DNA from: Desulfobacter vibrioformis DSM 8776
GTDB lineage: Bacteria > Desulfobacterota > Desulfobacteria > Desulfobacterales > Desulfobacteraceae
NCBI RefSeq assembly: GCF_000745975.1
Contig: NZ_JQKJ01000019.1
Span: forward strand, 1 to 64,000
Direction of reading: 5' to 3'
DNA: 64,000 bases
Within the stretch, counting starts at the first letter, position 1. Every line of letters begins with the position of its first letter. Both the position numbers and the translations under genes were made by a program. Under the pieces are notes generated by a model. That model ran no database searches. It worked only from the letters and a program-made list of their open reading frames with translations, and had not been told where the DNA came from. Positions 8,841 through 18,430 of the stretch are shown piece by piece.

Positions 8841-11498
8841 GTGACCGTTCTCCAACCGCCAAATCAGGGAGTCCGTCCGATCTTGTTTAAGCACATCACA
8901 CTTAAAAAAAAGGCGGCTTTTTTTCTTTTATCCCTGTTGCTGCCCTTTTGCCTGACCCTGGTCATCACGCTCACCGTACTTTGGCAGCGCACGGATGCAT
9001 TTTTTCAATCCCATTTGATGGAGGCGGAAAAGCGTGTCCAGCTCAGTCTTTGTCTGAGCCGGAAAAATACCCAGGCATGCGCCCGTCTCTTTTCCGATAA
9101 CCTGCAAATCCGGCAGGGCGCTTATCTCAATGATGTGGGAACCATAAAAAGTGTTCTCCCGGATAATATCGTTTCTGAATCAGACGTGAATCATATTGCC
9201 GTATTTGACCGTGCAGGCCGGCTGCTTTACCAGGTTGCAACCTGTGCCCCTGTCATGAATTCATCCCGGTCAAAAATTTTGGCGGATGTGTTGCACGGCA
9301 CGGATGTGACAATGGTCCATAAAAACGGCGACAGCTTCCTGCTTGAAACCTTTTGCCGTGTTTTTCACGCAAACCGGGAAAACATGGTGGTGGGCGCTGT
9401 CTGCGTGGGGGACCGGATCAATAATAAATTTGCCCGGTCCATTAAAAACATGTGCGGTGTGGATATTGCTTTTTTTGATGCCGGCCGGCCGGTTACGTCC
9501 TCTTTTACTGAAAGACAGGATCTTGAATCCGTTCCTTTCGGTATCCGGACGCCCACAGACATGACACAGCCCGGGAAAATTACCCTTTTTAAGGATGATT
9601 ATACCTTTGATGCCGTTCCGGTTGATTTTTCACAAAACGGTTTCAACAGGCTTCAGATTTACGCAGCCCTGGATCATTCCCCCCTTAAAACTGCTTTGGG
9701 AAAAACAATCGTCACAATTCTGATTGCCTTTGTCCTGCTGGTTTCATTGGGCGCTGTCATTGCCATGGTCATCGCATCCGGGGTGGTTCAATCCATGAAC
9801 AAAATCATTGGATTTGCCAGAAATTTATCTGTCAGGCAATTTGATCAACCCTTAGAGATCAACAGCAAAGATGAATTCGCAGAAGTGGCCGCAGCCTTTA
9901 ATCTCATGTCCCGGCGGCTGAAAAAAAGTTTTGAGCAGATCGAAAACCAGGCCAATGAAATCGAAAAAGCAAAAACCTACCTGAATAATATCATCAATGC
10001 CATGCCCCTGATGCTTATCGGGGTCAGCCGGACCGGGAACATCATGTTTTTGAACCAGGAGGCAAAAACATTTTTTTGTGAATACCTTGGTGACGAAAAA
10101 GCCTTTTGTGCGACGTCATACCAGGAATTGCTGAAGCATTGCGATGCAAAAAGCCTGGATGAAATAGACCGGGCCGTAACACAGGTTGTTCCCCTGCGGC
10201 TGGAGTCGGTTGCCTGCCGGAAAGGCAAAGAAACCCTTTTTCACCGGGTCGCTGTTTTTCCTGTAACGGCAAGTGGTGACAGTTTTGCAATGATTTGCCT
10301 TGAGGATACCACCGGACAGCACCTCATGGAGACCCGGCTGCATCAGGCCCAGAAAATGGAGGCCATGGGGCGGCTTGCCGGCGGCATTGCCCATGATTTT
10401 AATAATATTTTATCCGGTATTTTCGGATACACCAAACTGGCACAGATGGATGCCCAGGGCCAAAATAATATTCTGGGCAGCCTGGACAATATTTTTACGG
10501 CCGGGCAACGGGCCGCGGACCTGATTCGGCAGATATTGACCTTCACCAGACAGACACGTCCCCGGAAAAGCCACATCAAAATCAGGATCGTGGTGAAGGA
10601 GGCGTTAAAACTGCTGAAATCCGCTTTACCCGCCGACATTGAAATCCGGGAAAAAATTGAATCCCATTCGACTATCCTGGCAGATGCCACCCAGATGCAT
10701 CAGATTGTCATGAACCTTTGTACCAATGCCTATGCTGCCATGGCCGAAGTCCGGGGGACCCTTACGGTAACGCTGACGGACATTATCTTTCCCGATATTG
10801 GGGTTCAAGCCGGACTTTCCTGTCAGATTCCCGATGGCGCTTATGTCCGGCTCGAGGTGATTGATACCGGCCATGGTATGAATGAAGATACGCTTGAAAA
10901 AGCATTTGAACCCTATTTTACCACCAGGGAACACGGCAAGGGAACGGGATTGGGGCTGACACTTGTGCATTCCATCGTGGCGGAGCACCAGGGATTCCTT
11001 GATGTGGCCAGTACGCCGGGAAAAGGCACCCGGTTTCAACTCTTTTTTCCCATGAGTACCAGACCCCTGCCTGCCACGGTTGCAGTCCCGGAGCAGGCAG
11101 CCTCTCTGCATGGTACGGAAAAGGTGCTGCTTGTCGAGGATGAAGAAGATGTGCGAAAGTCCACGGCAGAACTTCTTCAGCATTACGGCTACCGGATTGA
11201 GGCGTGTGAAGACGGTGAGCAGGCGGTAAAGATATTCTGCGTGGATCCTGCGGATTACGACCTTGTGATCACAGACATGAATATGCCGAAAATGAGGGGA
11301 GATGCCCTGGCAAAGGAGATCCTTGCCATCCGTCCGGATATGGACATTATCCTTTTAACGGGGTACAGCCGGTCATTCTCCAGAGAAAAAGCCTATGCCA
11401 TAGGAATACGGGCATATCTGGAAAAACCGGTGACTGCGGAATTTTTGATGAAAACCATTCGCCAGATTCGTTTGAATGCCAACGCCGGGGTGAAATAG
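8841..11498 (+). CDS. Hybrid sensor histidine kinase with Cache, HAMP, PAS and receiver domains
   Basis: 885 residues, GTG start just after the binding-protein gene. Order: membrane segment (about 24-48), extracytoplasmic double-Cache-like region (50-285), second membrane segment (290-312), HAMP (313-365), coiled coil, PAS (385-495), HisKA with GGIAHDFNNIL and phosphoacceptor H518, HATPase_c with IDTGHGMNEDTLEKAFEPYF and GKGTGLGLTLVHSI, and a C-terminal receiver with YDLVITDMNMP and phosphoacceptor D812. No output domain or Hpt domain is fused, so a separate phosphotransfer partner is needed and is not seen nearby. The start is uncertain because the upstream ribosome binding site is weak. Confidence 0.92.
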   Translation: MTVLQPPNQGVRPILFKHITLKKKAAFFLLSLLLPFCLTLVITLTVLWQRTDAFFQSHLMEAEKRVQLSLCLSRKNTQACARLFSDNLQIRQGAYLNDVGTIKSVLPDNIVSESDVNHIAVFDRAGRLLYQVATCAPVMNSSRSKILADVLHGTDVTMVHKNGDSFLLETFCRVFHANRENMVVGAVCVGDRINNKFARSIKNMCGVDIAFFDAGRPVTSSFTERQDLESVPFGIRTPTDMTQPGKITLFKDDYTFDAVPVDFSQNGFNRLQIYAALDHSPLKTALGKTIVTILIAFVLLVSLGAVIAMVIASGVVQSMNKIIGFARNLSVRQFDQPLEINSKDEFAEVAAAFNLMSRRLKKSFEQIENQANEIEKAKTYLNNIINAMPLMLIGVSRTGNIMFLNQEAKTFFCEYLGDEKAFCATSYQELLKHCDAKSLDEIDRAVTQVVPLRLESVACRKGKETLFHRVAVFPVTASGDSFAMICLEDTTGQHLMETRLHQAQKMEAMGRLAGGIAHDFNNILSGIFGYTKLAQMDAQGQNNILGSLDNIFTAGQRAADLIRQILTFTRQTRPRKSHIKIRIVVKEALKLLKSALPADIEIREKIESHSTILADATQMHQIVMNLCTNAYAAMAEVRGTLTVTLTDIIFPDIGVQAGLSCQIPDGAYVRLEVIDTGHGMNEDTLEKAFEPYFTTREHGKGTGLGLTLVHSIVAEHQGFLDVASTPGKGTRFQLFFPMSTRPLPATVAVPEQAASLHGTEKVLLVEDEEDVRKSTAELLQHYGYRIEACEDGEQAVKIFCVDPADYDLVITDMNMPKMRGDALAKEILAIRPDMDIILLTGYSRSFSREKAYAIGIRAYLEKPVTAEFLMKTIRQIRLNANAGVK

Positions 11499-11611
11499 AA
11501 CTGCGGAAGAATTTGGCGGTTTATTCCTTTTTTTGTTTGAAATACCATAAATCAGAATGGGTTTTGTTTTTCCTTTTAGCATTTTCCAGCAGGTCATGCT
11601 AAGAAAGATAC

Positions 11612-12436
11612 ATGAGCTTCGCTGCCTTTATAATTTCAACCGGACGCTGCGGTACGCAATGGATTGCTGCGGCCTTGTCAAATTTATGTTCGGACTGTAT
11701 TACTGTTGAACACGAACCACTCCAGAGCCGTTATGAGTCTCGTAAGACACTTGAGAGATTTAATTTAAAAAAGCCCCTTGATTCACTGCCGTCAGAAGTG
11801 CTCAGCCACATGCAAGATATTGAGGCGCAAATAGCTATCCAGCCATATATTGAATGTGGTCATCCAAGTTGGAGCACAATCCCATACCTTGCGGAACGTT
11901 TTGATTCCCGTATTCGGATTATTCACCTTACCAGGCACCCGGTGCCAACATGTTGTTCCTGGTTAACTCACTCTGCATTTCAGAAACCGATATTATCACA
12001 CATTCCGGAAAAAATTCTTCTGTCACCGTTTGATCCTGGAACCCGATTTAAAGAGTATTGTGAGGTGTGGGATAAGCTGATCCCTTTTGAAAAGTGTTTG
12101 TTTTACTGGAGTGAGGTGCATGCCTTTGCTTTGGAACTGCAGAATCGTCTGAATGTTCCATGGCTGCATATACGATATGAAGATATGTTTAAAAATCAGG
12201 ACATCTCTGAGATTCTCGACTTCCTGAATTTGCCTGTGGATGAAAAAAGTCTGAGTTTTCAATCTCAGAGGGTAGATAAATTTCAGTATATTTCTCCAGT
12301 ATGGCAGGATTGGAGAATCATACATAAGCATCCTTGCGCACTGTCAATCGCAGAGACTTTTGGGTATGATATGAACGGAATTGATGAAGAACAATTGGCG
12401 CGCCGCTATCTTATGGGCAAACAAGAAGAATTTTAA
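11612..12436 (+). CDS. Sulfotransferase-like protein
   Basis: 274 residues, cytoplasmic. It opens with the PAPS 5'-phosphosulfate loop pattern IISTGRCGTQWIAAAL and later carries IIHLTRHPVPTCCSWL, matching the 3'-phosphate binding motif RxxPxxxxxS of sulfotransferases. The C-terminal part has WLHIRYEDMFKN, a usual feature of the fold. It would transfer sulfate from PAPS to a glycan or small molecule; the acceptor cannot be read from the sequence. It stands alone between the kinase and a convergent gene pair. Confidence 0.75.
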   Translation: MSFAAFIISTGRCGTQWIAAALSNLCSDCITVEHEPLQSRYESRKTLERFNLKKPLDSLPSEVLSHMQDIEAQIAIQPYIECGHPSWSTIPYLAERFDSRIRIIHLTRHPVPTCCSWLTHSAFQKPILSHIPEKILLSPFDPGTRFKEYCEVWDKLIPFEKCLFYWSEVHAFALELQNRLNVPWLHIRYEDMFKNQDISEILDFLNLPVDEKSLSFQSQRVDKFQYISPVWQDWRIIHKHPCALSIAETFGYDMNGIDEEQLARRYLMGKQEEF

Positions 12437-12514
12437 AATCATCACAAGCATCATCTGTCAAAAATCTGTCAAGCCCTGAAGGATGACATAAAAAAGCAAA
12501 CAAAATTGGGAGAT

Positions 12515-13024
12515 TTATTTTTTGCCCGGTCCCTTGCCCCAGGGGTCGGAAGAGTTATTATCCGTTCCGGGCCTTAACTCAAGTTGAAGTCCTTTTAAAA
12601 AATTACGTAACACTTGATCTTTGCATTCCCTGTAATGCTTATGCCCGGGTTTTCGGAAAAAAGCGCTTAATTCATGTTTGCTGATTCGCAAACCTGCCAA
12701 GGATAGGACCCTGACCATATCATCAGCCTGGAAGTTTACAGCAATCTCCAGCTTTTTTAAAATAGCGTTATTGGTTAATGTCTGTTCAGACTCAGGTTGA
12801 GCGCCTTCTTTTTTCCCCCGTTTATGATTGATCAATCCATTCAAAAACGCCGCCATATCTGTATCCGTGCATTTTTTACAGGCAGGATCATCATCTTTTC
12901 TAAGCAAGTCAATGACCTGGACCCGTGACATCTGCTGCCCGGCCTGTTCAAAAATTGCGATCATATCTGAATTACTAAAATCAAAAATATATCTAATCCT
13001 GCGTAAAATATCATTTCTATTCAT
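12515..13024 (-). CDS. DUF1456 (YehS-like) protein
   Basis: 169 residues. Two related halves are visible: NDILRRIRYIFDFSNSDMI near residue 3 and NNAILKKLEIAVNFQADDM near 86, each followed by a helical block ending in a basic loop (FFRKPGHKHYRECKDQVLRNFLKGL). This duplicated arrangement is the DUF1456 family; biochemical function is unknown. The start overlaps the stop of the upstream CvfB-like gene by 4 bases, so the two are translationally coupled. Confidence 0.85.
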   Translation of the reverse strand: MNRNDILRRIRYIFDFSNSDMIAIFEQAGQQMSRVQVIDLLRKDDDPACKKCTDTDMAAFLNGLINHKRGKKEGAQPESEQTLTNNAILKKLEIAVNFQADDMVRVLSLAGLRISKHELSAFFRKPGHKHYRECKDQVLRNFLKGLQLELRPGTDNNSSDPWGKGPGKK

Positions 13025-13938
13025 TTTAATAGGCCAATCCCGTTGTCTTTTAATTCGATCATTCTTTTTTTATACAGAGTTCCCACAGCCCTTTTGAATT
13101 CTTTCTTGCTCATGGAAAACCGCTTGCGGATCGCTTCAGGAGAACTTTTATCATGGCAAGGGATAAACCCTCCGGATTGATTTAGCCGGTATAAAATAAC
13201 CTCCGCAGATTTGGGAACCGATGAATACCCGGGTTTTTTCATGCTCAGATCAATTTTCCCGTCTTCACGGATCCGCATGATATACCCTTTGCACGTATCC
13301 CCAATAGATAATTTTTGATAGGTTTCATTCAAGTACATCATTCCATAGTATCGATTATCAACAACAGCCATGATCCCAATGGTCGTAATAGAATGAACCA
13401 TTAAATCAACCTGCTGTCCGACTTTCAGATCCCGGGTATTTTTATCACAGTTGGCAGAAATTTGGGTTGTACCATAAACCCTGTGTGTTCTGTTATCCTG
13501 GCAGATTTTGACTAAATATTTTTTCCCGGGCTCCATCCTGGTCTGATGCTCATTTTTGGGCACCAGCAAATCTTTTTCCAGTCCCCAATCCATGAAGGTG
13601 CCAAAAGGAGCAACGTCTTTTGCGATTAAAAAAACAAAATCACCCACCACACCGGCAGGCTTTAAAGTGGTTGCCACCAGACGGTCTTCTGAATCAGTGT
13701 ACACAAACACATCAAGGGAATCGCCAATTGACAGGCCCTTTGGAACATATTTATTGGGCAGAAGAACCCGGTCATCTTCAGTGCCTAAATACATGCCAAA
13801 ATCTGACCCGGCTTGAACGACCAGTCGATTATATCTTCCGATTTTGATACGGGTCTTAAGTTCTGGTCTGCTTAATTTGCCTGCATGCTGTTTTGAATGA
13901 TCCCATACATTTTTAAAATTTGGTTTTTTACCTGGCAT
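13021..13938 (-). CDS. CvfB-like S1 RNA-binding protein
   Basis: 305 residues. Three S1-like beta-barrel modules are readable: IKIGRYNRLVVQAGSDFGMYL near 30, FVFLIAKDVAPFGTFMDWGLEKDLLVPKNEQ-type region near 105-130 and VGQQVDLMVHSITTIG followed by YYGMMYLNETY near 175-205. The C-terminal part (SPEAIRKRFSMSKKEFKRAVGTL) is the winged-helix end typical of CvfB/YitL proteins. It starts at ATG 13938 with GAGG 8-11 bases before it. The protein likely binds RNA. The downstream DUF1456 gene overlaps by 4 bases. Confidence 0.85.
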   Translation of the reverse strand: MPGKKPNFKNVWDHSKQHAGKLSRPELKTRIKIGRYNRLVVQAGSDFGMYLGTEDDRVLLPNKYVPKGLSIGDSLDVFVYTDSEDRLVATTLKPAGVVGDFVFLIAKDVAPFGTFMDWGLEKDLLVPKNEHQTRMEPGKKYLVKICQDNRTHRVYGTTQISANCDKNTRDLKVGQQVDLMVHSITTIGIMAVVDNRYYGMMYLNETYQKLSIGDTCKGYIMRIREDGKIDLSMKKPGYSSVPKSAEVILYRLNQSGGFIPCHDKSSPEAIRKRFSMSKKEFKRAVGTLYKKRMIELKDNGIGLLK

Positions 13939-14165
13939 TAAGGATTCCTCTTTGTGAAAATTTTTCCGGCATCATATCATACAAATTACGTTCTTGATAC
14001 ATGCCTCGTTTGGGAACGATTCCCGCAGGCCAAAGGTACCGATAAATCCAGAGTCATTTTGAACCGTAATTATGGATCAGATCGGACAGGCGGGCATGTG
14101 CAGAACTGCGGCAGATCCTACCGGAGATGGAATACGTTTTGGGCAGGAAGTGCTGCGCCTCCGGT

Positions 14166-14999
14166 TCAGCCCCAATGCGCCGGCGATCCAGGCCCGTGCA
14201 ATCCGGAAAATTCACCAACCGGGCGTTGAACCTGAACGTTCATATTTAATAATTCCACTGGATCGCCAAATTGGGTGTAGACAGCAACATCGGCCGCATC
14301 CCGACCAAAAGCGATGGCAATACGGCCGCCTTTCAGATCGGATTGCGTCGGATCGAATGTGTACCACCGATTGCCAGCATATGCCTCGAACCAGGCATGC
14401 AGATCCATGGGTTCAAGGGTCTCAAGGTACCCCACGACCATGCGGGCAGGTATTGACAGGGCTCTGCAGCAGGCAATGCCCAAATGGGCCATGTCCCGGC
14501 AGACGCCGTACCCAAGCTGATTGACTTCACAGGCACTTATTATCTGTTGTCCAAGACCCGGTGTATACTGTATCGAATCCCGGATATAATTAACAATGGC
14601 ACTGCATTGATCGTATCCTGAAAAATGGCCCGTTGTCACCGATGCCGCCATTTGTGTAAACCGATCCGATTCACAATACCGGCTTGGGTACAGGAAGGGC
14701 AAAACACCATCCGGTAACTTCTGCACCTCGATAAACGGTGCGCCCGGCGCGGTATCGGCGGCCTCTGCCGTTTCGATATCAACGGAGGTACTGACTGAAA
14801 AATACCCGGCCGGTGCAACTATTCTTTGACACAGATTGCCGAACGAATCAGTGAACTCCACCGCCGGTACGCTGGGGGACAGAATATACGTTTCACGGGC
14901 AATCCATTGCTGGCATCCACTGCGGGGGCGAAGCATCAGCAGAAATGGGGTTGGAACCGATATTTTAAATTCAATCAGACAGGATGCGTTTAACCACAT
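14166..14999 (-). CDS. Transglutaminase-like cysteine protease-fold protein
   Basis: 277 residues with no signal peptide. The N-terminal half fits the bacterial transglutaminase N-terminal beta domain, the rest the transglutaminase core. The catalytic triad is intact: C in [18 protein letters not shown] near residue 181, H in [10 protein letters not shown] near 215 and D in WYTFDPTQ near 230. Such proteins hydrolyse or crosslink amide bonds, with unknown substrate here. It is a single-gene unit, with about 230 non-coding bases before the CvfB-like gene and 150 before the RelA/SpoT gene. Confidence 0.85.
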   Translation of the reverse strand: MWLNASCLIEFKISVPTPFLLMLRPRSGCQQWIARETYILSPSVPAVEFTDSFGNLCQRIVAPAGYFSVSTSVDIETAEAADTAPGAPFIEVQKLPDGVLPFLYPSRYCESDRFTQMAASVTTGHFSGYDQCSAIVNYIRDSIQYTPGLGQQIISACEVNQLGYGVCRDMAHLGIACCRALSIPARMVVGYLETLEPMDLHAWFEAYAGNRWYTFDPTQSDLKGGRIAIAFGRDAADVAVYTQFGDPVELLNMNVQVQRPVGEFSGLHGPGSPAHWG

Positions 15000-15151
15000 G
15001 CTAGAGACTCCTTAACCAATCCTTAAATTGAGCAGTAATGCTCCCCATGGGCCGCAAACCCACAACGAACAATGAAACTAAAAACACCGACAATGCGGGG
15101 CTAAAATAAGCGCTCCAGACGCTTCGCCCTCTTGTTTCCTGTATCTTGTTT

Positions 15152-16300
15152 CTAGTTTCTCATAAAACGACAACGATCTTTTCTCCATTTCAACGTGGAT
15201 CTCAATCCTTCCTTTGCAACCATTGAGCCTTCGATCTCATCAAAAAATGCAAAATTTACCGCATTGATGATATCAATGTTTATGGCGTTGCTGTCCTTGA
15301 ATGGTTCTTTATTCAAAACTTCTTGGAAAATAGTTCGAAAATCATTCAGCCGGCGCTTTTTGAACATTCTCCGAAAAAAACGCTTAGAGCGCTGGGAGTA
15401 TCCTAATTTATTGAGCCGCTTCATGATATACGCAAGCGTTCTGTCTGTCACTTTAAACCCAAAAGTCTCTTCCAATACCGATTTAAGCGCCGGGGGAACA
15501 TTCAATTGGTCAGCAAAACCAGTGGTTTTCTCTCTTCCCCTATGGTCAGGATCGCTTGAAAGCGTACTCTTTCCACTGGCCGTCAGTGCCCCTGCGGCCC
15601 GGTGCGCCTCTACTTGCCGGCACAATTGCTCGGCCTGCATGGCGGCAGCCTGCAGATAAGCACTTAGATTATAAAACCCTGAATGTATATGTTCCGGAAG
15701 TGATTCCCCGATTCGGGTGTATTTATATCTGTATTTATGGTCAATTTCCCCCCATGCCTCCTCAAGAATTGTCCGCAATTGCAATTCAATCTGAATTTTT
15801 TTAAACACGTCGCCTGCATCTGAATTCTCGCCCAGTCTGACCTGATAATGAATTGAAGAATAGCCGCTATATTGAAGATTGATATCTTGTGGGGCAGCTT
15901 CACCAGGCTCTATCGGTAAAACAAATGATCTCTTATAATCGGGGTCTTGTAAAAAGTTTAGTATTTTCTCTTCAACCAGAAATTCAAGATATTCTTCGAC
16001 TTTTACAATGTCAGAAAGGCGCAGACAGATAATCCGAACGCCAATTATATCCCCAATTCTTTCATAAAAATTTTTGTGTGTGACAGGCGCTTTATCAGGG
16101 TCAGAACAGGCATTTTCCTGGTCGATTTTTTCAATAAGCCTTGATTCACCTTTGATTCGATACAGGATCGTATGGATACTTTCCTTTGGTGCTGAAGGAT
16201 CATCGCTTATTAGCCGGACAATGTACTCAGCAAGTTTTTTGTATATCTCTTTCTCCTTGAGAAAAGTGATCAGTAAATTGTCCCTTTGCTGTTTTCTCAA
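15152..16300 (-). CDS. RelA/SpoT-domain nucleotide synthetase-like protein with unknown C-terminus
   Basis: 382 residues. A RelA/SpoT synthetase domain spans about residues 40-215: ERIGDIIGVRIICLRLSDI, YSGYSSIHYQVRL and IQIELQLRTILEEAWGEIDHKY carry the usual substrate-binding tyrosine, the catalytic Q/E-x-Q-x-R-T strand and the EID-HK helix. There is no HD hydrolase domain, TGS or ACT domain. The C-terminal 160 residues are basic and helical, with no family I recognise. It could make (p)ppGpp or another pyrophosphorylated nucleotide, or modify tRNA as some toxSAS relatives do. No adjacent antitoxin-like gene is seen. Confidence 0.8.
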   Translation of the reverse strand: MRKQQRDNLLITFLKEKEIYKKLAEYIVRLISDDPSAPKESIHTILYRIKGESRLIEKIDQENACSDPDKAPVTHKNFYERIGDIIGVRIICLRLSDIVKVEEYLEFLVEEKILNFLQDPDYKRSFVLPIEPGEAAPQDINLQYSGYSSIHYQVRLGENSDAGDVFKKIQIELQLRTILEEAWGEIDHKYRYKYTRIGESLPEHIHSGFYNLSAYLQAAAMQAEQLCRQVEAHRAAGALTASGKSTLSSDPDHRGREKTTGFADQLNVPPALKSVLEETFGFKVTDRTLAYIMKRLNKLGYSQRSKRFFRRMFKKRRLNDFRTIFQEVLNKEPFKDSNAINIDIINAVNFAFFDEIEGSMVAKEGLRSTLKWRKDRCRFMRN

Positions 16301-16582
16301 TCGCTAAGTCCTTTTTAATCAGTTACATAAAGACTGAGTTGCATGATAGGCTTATACATATACGTATGCAAGATATTTAAATACAGGTACATGAGTTCAG
16401 CCGGAGCCTGCGGCGCAGCAATCTCCATCAAGCCTGACCACGGTCCTTGGGCCTCTTTGAGCTGAAATGACAATTATGAAATTTTATTAGGGAAAATATA
16501 CCGATAATTGTAAGAAAGAAAAAAGAATCGCCAACTGAAATTTAAAAAGTAAATAATATCAATGTGTTAGTTATCTTATGAT

Positions 16583-16626
16583 TTGGTATTTAAATTGCAT
16601 ATTATTGGTATCTAATTTGCATATTA
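16583..16626 (+). repeat. Two tandem 22-bp repeats before chemoreceptor gene
   Basis: Bases 16583-16604 (TTGGTATTTAAATTGCATATTA with two bases more context) and 16605-16626 are directly adjacent copies that match at 20 of 22 positions, differing at the eighth and twelfth bases. They end 23 bases before the ribosome binding site of the downstream chemoreceptor. They could be a duplicated operator or a duplicated promoter element. The function is not known. Confidence 0.7.
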
Positions 16627-16645
16627 GAAGAAGAAAGCTAATCCA

Positions 16646-16658
16646 AAAGGAGGTGATC
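16646..16658 (+). promoter_or_regulatory. Full-length Shine-Dalgarno sequence
   Basis: AAAGGAGGTGATC runs directly up to the ATG at 16659 and is the exact 13-base complement of the usual 3' end of bacterial 16S rRNA. This decides the start of the chemoreceptor and implies very strong, perhaps even stalled, initiation. Confidence 0.85.
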
Positions 16659-18086
16659 ATGTTTCTGGGGTTTATGAGAGAAAAACCGATTGGATCAAAA
16701 AATACAAATATGGCAGAGATTAAAAAGCGACTGGATCAGACCTGGAATCTGGCTGACAAGCATTTTTTAAGCAAATTCGGGGTTGATTCCCAAGTACAAT
16801 CAATTTTCAGTCTGGTATTTGGCAAACTGAATCATATAATGACCAATACGATGAAAAGCGTGGTGGCACTTGCCTCGTTGGGGCCGGATCTGTTCAGGAT
16901 ATCCGGTGATTTTAAAAATAAAGCCCGGCTGCAAAGCGAAAAAGCCAATGAAATCTCAAGCGCTGACAGAAGGATTTCCCAAGGTATAGAAAAAATATCC
17001 GATCGCGCCCAGGATTTAACACAAGCGTTTTCAGGAATCGAAAAAGAGGTTACCCATGCCCTTAATAAAGGGGATCTATCCATGGCGGTTTTTTCCGATA
17101 TTCAAGAACAGGTCACCGTATTAGTAGACGCCATCCAGGTACTCAAAGAGAACTCGGATTCTATCAGTTCCATTATTGACGTGATAAACAATATCTCTGA
17201 TGAAACCAATATTTTATCTTTAAACGCCAGAATAGAAGCGGCAAGAAGCCACGAAGACGGCCGGGGGTTCAAAGTGATTGCAGAAGAAGTTGGAAGCCTG
17301 GCCCACCAGTCAAAAAGTGCCACCCAGGATATTCAAACCCGTCTTAATATTTTGCAGGAAAAAATTGCGCGAACCGTGGATGCGGCAGGACAGGTGGCCC
17401 AAAATGTAACCGGATGCGAGCAGCAGATTAATGAAGCCAATGCCGCCTTGAATAGTGTCTGTTCCCGGTTTGGCGCCCTTTCCGAAAATCTTGCTGAAAT
17501 CAGTGAGGCTGCAGAACGCCAGGCCGAGGACGTTAGGCAGGTTTCGGCAAATGTTGTTGAAATTGAAGCCGCTCTGGCCGATCAGGTAACGGATGCTGAC
17601 ACGATCTTTGGTATTGCGGAGCAAGTCAATACCGTGTGTGACGAAATAGTTCTGAGCACCGGCGTGTTTCATCTGGCCGGCCACCAAAAAGCCGGGCAAG
17701 CCGCTGAAAAGGCTTCAGAAGAAGCGGCAATTCGGGCAGGTTCCAGAAAAGATCGGGATGCGGCACTGGTTCGCCTTCTGGACCGGATGCCCTTTGCGGA
17801 GCTGGCTTATGTCACAGACGCTGCGGGAAAGCAGGTTTCTTCCAATATTTATGCCCGGGCACTGGCAGATCAGGAAGGGCTGGAGGAGGGGTATGAAAAA
17901 AATTGGCGGGAAAAAGTGTGGTTCACCACACCGGCCAGCACGGGTGACACCTTTATTTCAGAGGTCTATCGGTCTGCTGCAACCCAGGCGTTTTGTTTTA
18001 CCGTGTCTATCCCTTTAAAAGAAAATGACCGGTTTGCCGGGGTTCTTGGCATCGACATTAATGTAAAAGATATGCTCAACATATAA
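16659..18086 (+). CDS. Soluble methyl-accepting chemotaxis protein with C-terminal Cache-like sensor
   Basis: About 475 residues from the ATG at 16659. No membrane segment is seen, so it should be cytoplasmic. Residues about 60-350 are the coiled-coil signalling part, with the hairpin tip [38 protein letters not shown] split around residues 185-225. The C-terminal 120 residues ([52 protein letters not shown]) resemble a Cache/PDC sensor fold, normally extracytoplasmic. Here it follows the signalling domain, a reversed order seen in some deltaproteobacterial receptors. Its ligand is unknown. Confidence 0.85.
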   Translation: MFLGFMREKPIGSKNTNMAEIKKRLDQTWNLADKHFLSKFGVDSQVQSIFSLVFGKLNHIMTNTMKSVVALASLGPDLFRISGDFKNKARLQSEKANEISSADRRISQGIEKISDRAQDLTQAFSGIEKEVTHALNKGDLSMAVFSDIQEQVTVLVDAIQVLKENSDSISSIIDVINNISDETNILSLNARIEAARSHEDGRGFKVIAEEVGSLAHQSKSATQDIQTRLNILQEKIARTVDAAGQVAQNVTGCEQQINEANAALNSVCSRFGALSENLAEISEAAERQAEDVRQVSANVVEIEAALADQVTDADTIFGIAEQVNTVCDEIVLSTGVFHLAGHQKAGQAAEKASEEAAIRAGSRKDRDAALVRLLDRMPFAELAYVTDAAGKQVSSNIYARALADQEGLEEGYEKNWREKVWFTTPASTGDTFISEVYRSAATQAFCFTVSIPLKENDRFAGVLGIDINVKDMLNI

Positions 18087-18430
18087 AATTTTGTCCTGGG
18101 GTGTCTAAATTTTCGAGCTCAGTTTGCCCATGATTTGTACCCCGATTTAAATTTGAATATCATCTTAACTTTATGACATTACCTGTAAAGTAGTCCAGAA
18201 AATAGAAATTTTTATTTCCTAAAACCTAAAACTTAAAACTTAACAACCCACCCAAAGAGTGATAATTTAAAAGAGCTGACCTAAATTATATTCAACCTTA
18301 TAAAGCTATATATTTAAATGAGTTACACACTAATCCGCCATAAGCCATTCACGCGCTTAAAAAAAAGACAAGGCCGCTCAAACGGTAAAAAGAATGGAAA
18401 TTTATCCGGTTTTAATCAGGAAGCTGATCT
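18087..18430. other. Intergenic region before glcD
   Basis: 344 AT-rich bases with no supported gene. It contains one copy of a roughly 50-base element that recurs at 34.55 kb (listed separately). Confidence 0.5.
18215..18270 (+). repeat. Dispersed ~50-bp element, copy 1
   Basis: This 56-base stretch begins TTTCCTAAAACC and ends CAAAGAGTGATAATTTAA. It aligns with 34554-34602, which lacks a 7-base internal duplication but is otherwise nearly the same. Its core, AACAACCCACCCAAAGAGTG, forms an imperfect 5-bp stem with an AAA loop. The copy sits 160 bases before glcD. Confidence 0.65.

Larger units (their letters stand above)
16301..16658. other. Intergenic region upstream of soluble chemoreceptor
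   Basis: About 360 AT-rich bases separating divergent genes. It holds a pair of tandem 22-base repeats near its right end (listed separately) and otherwise no frame or RNA that I can support. Confidence 0.5.
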
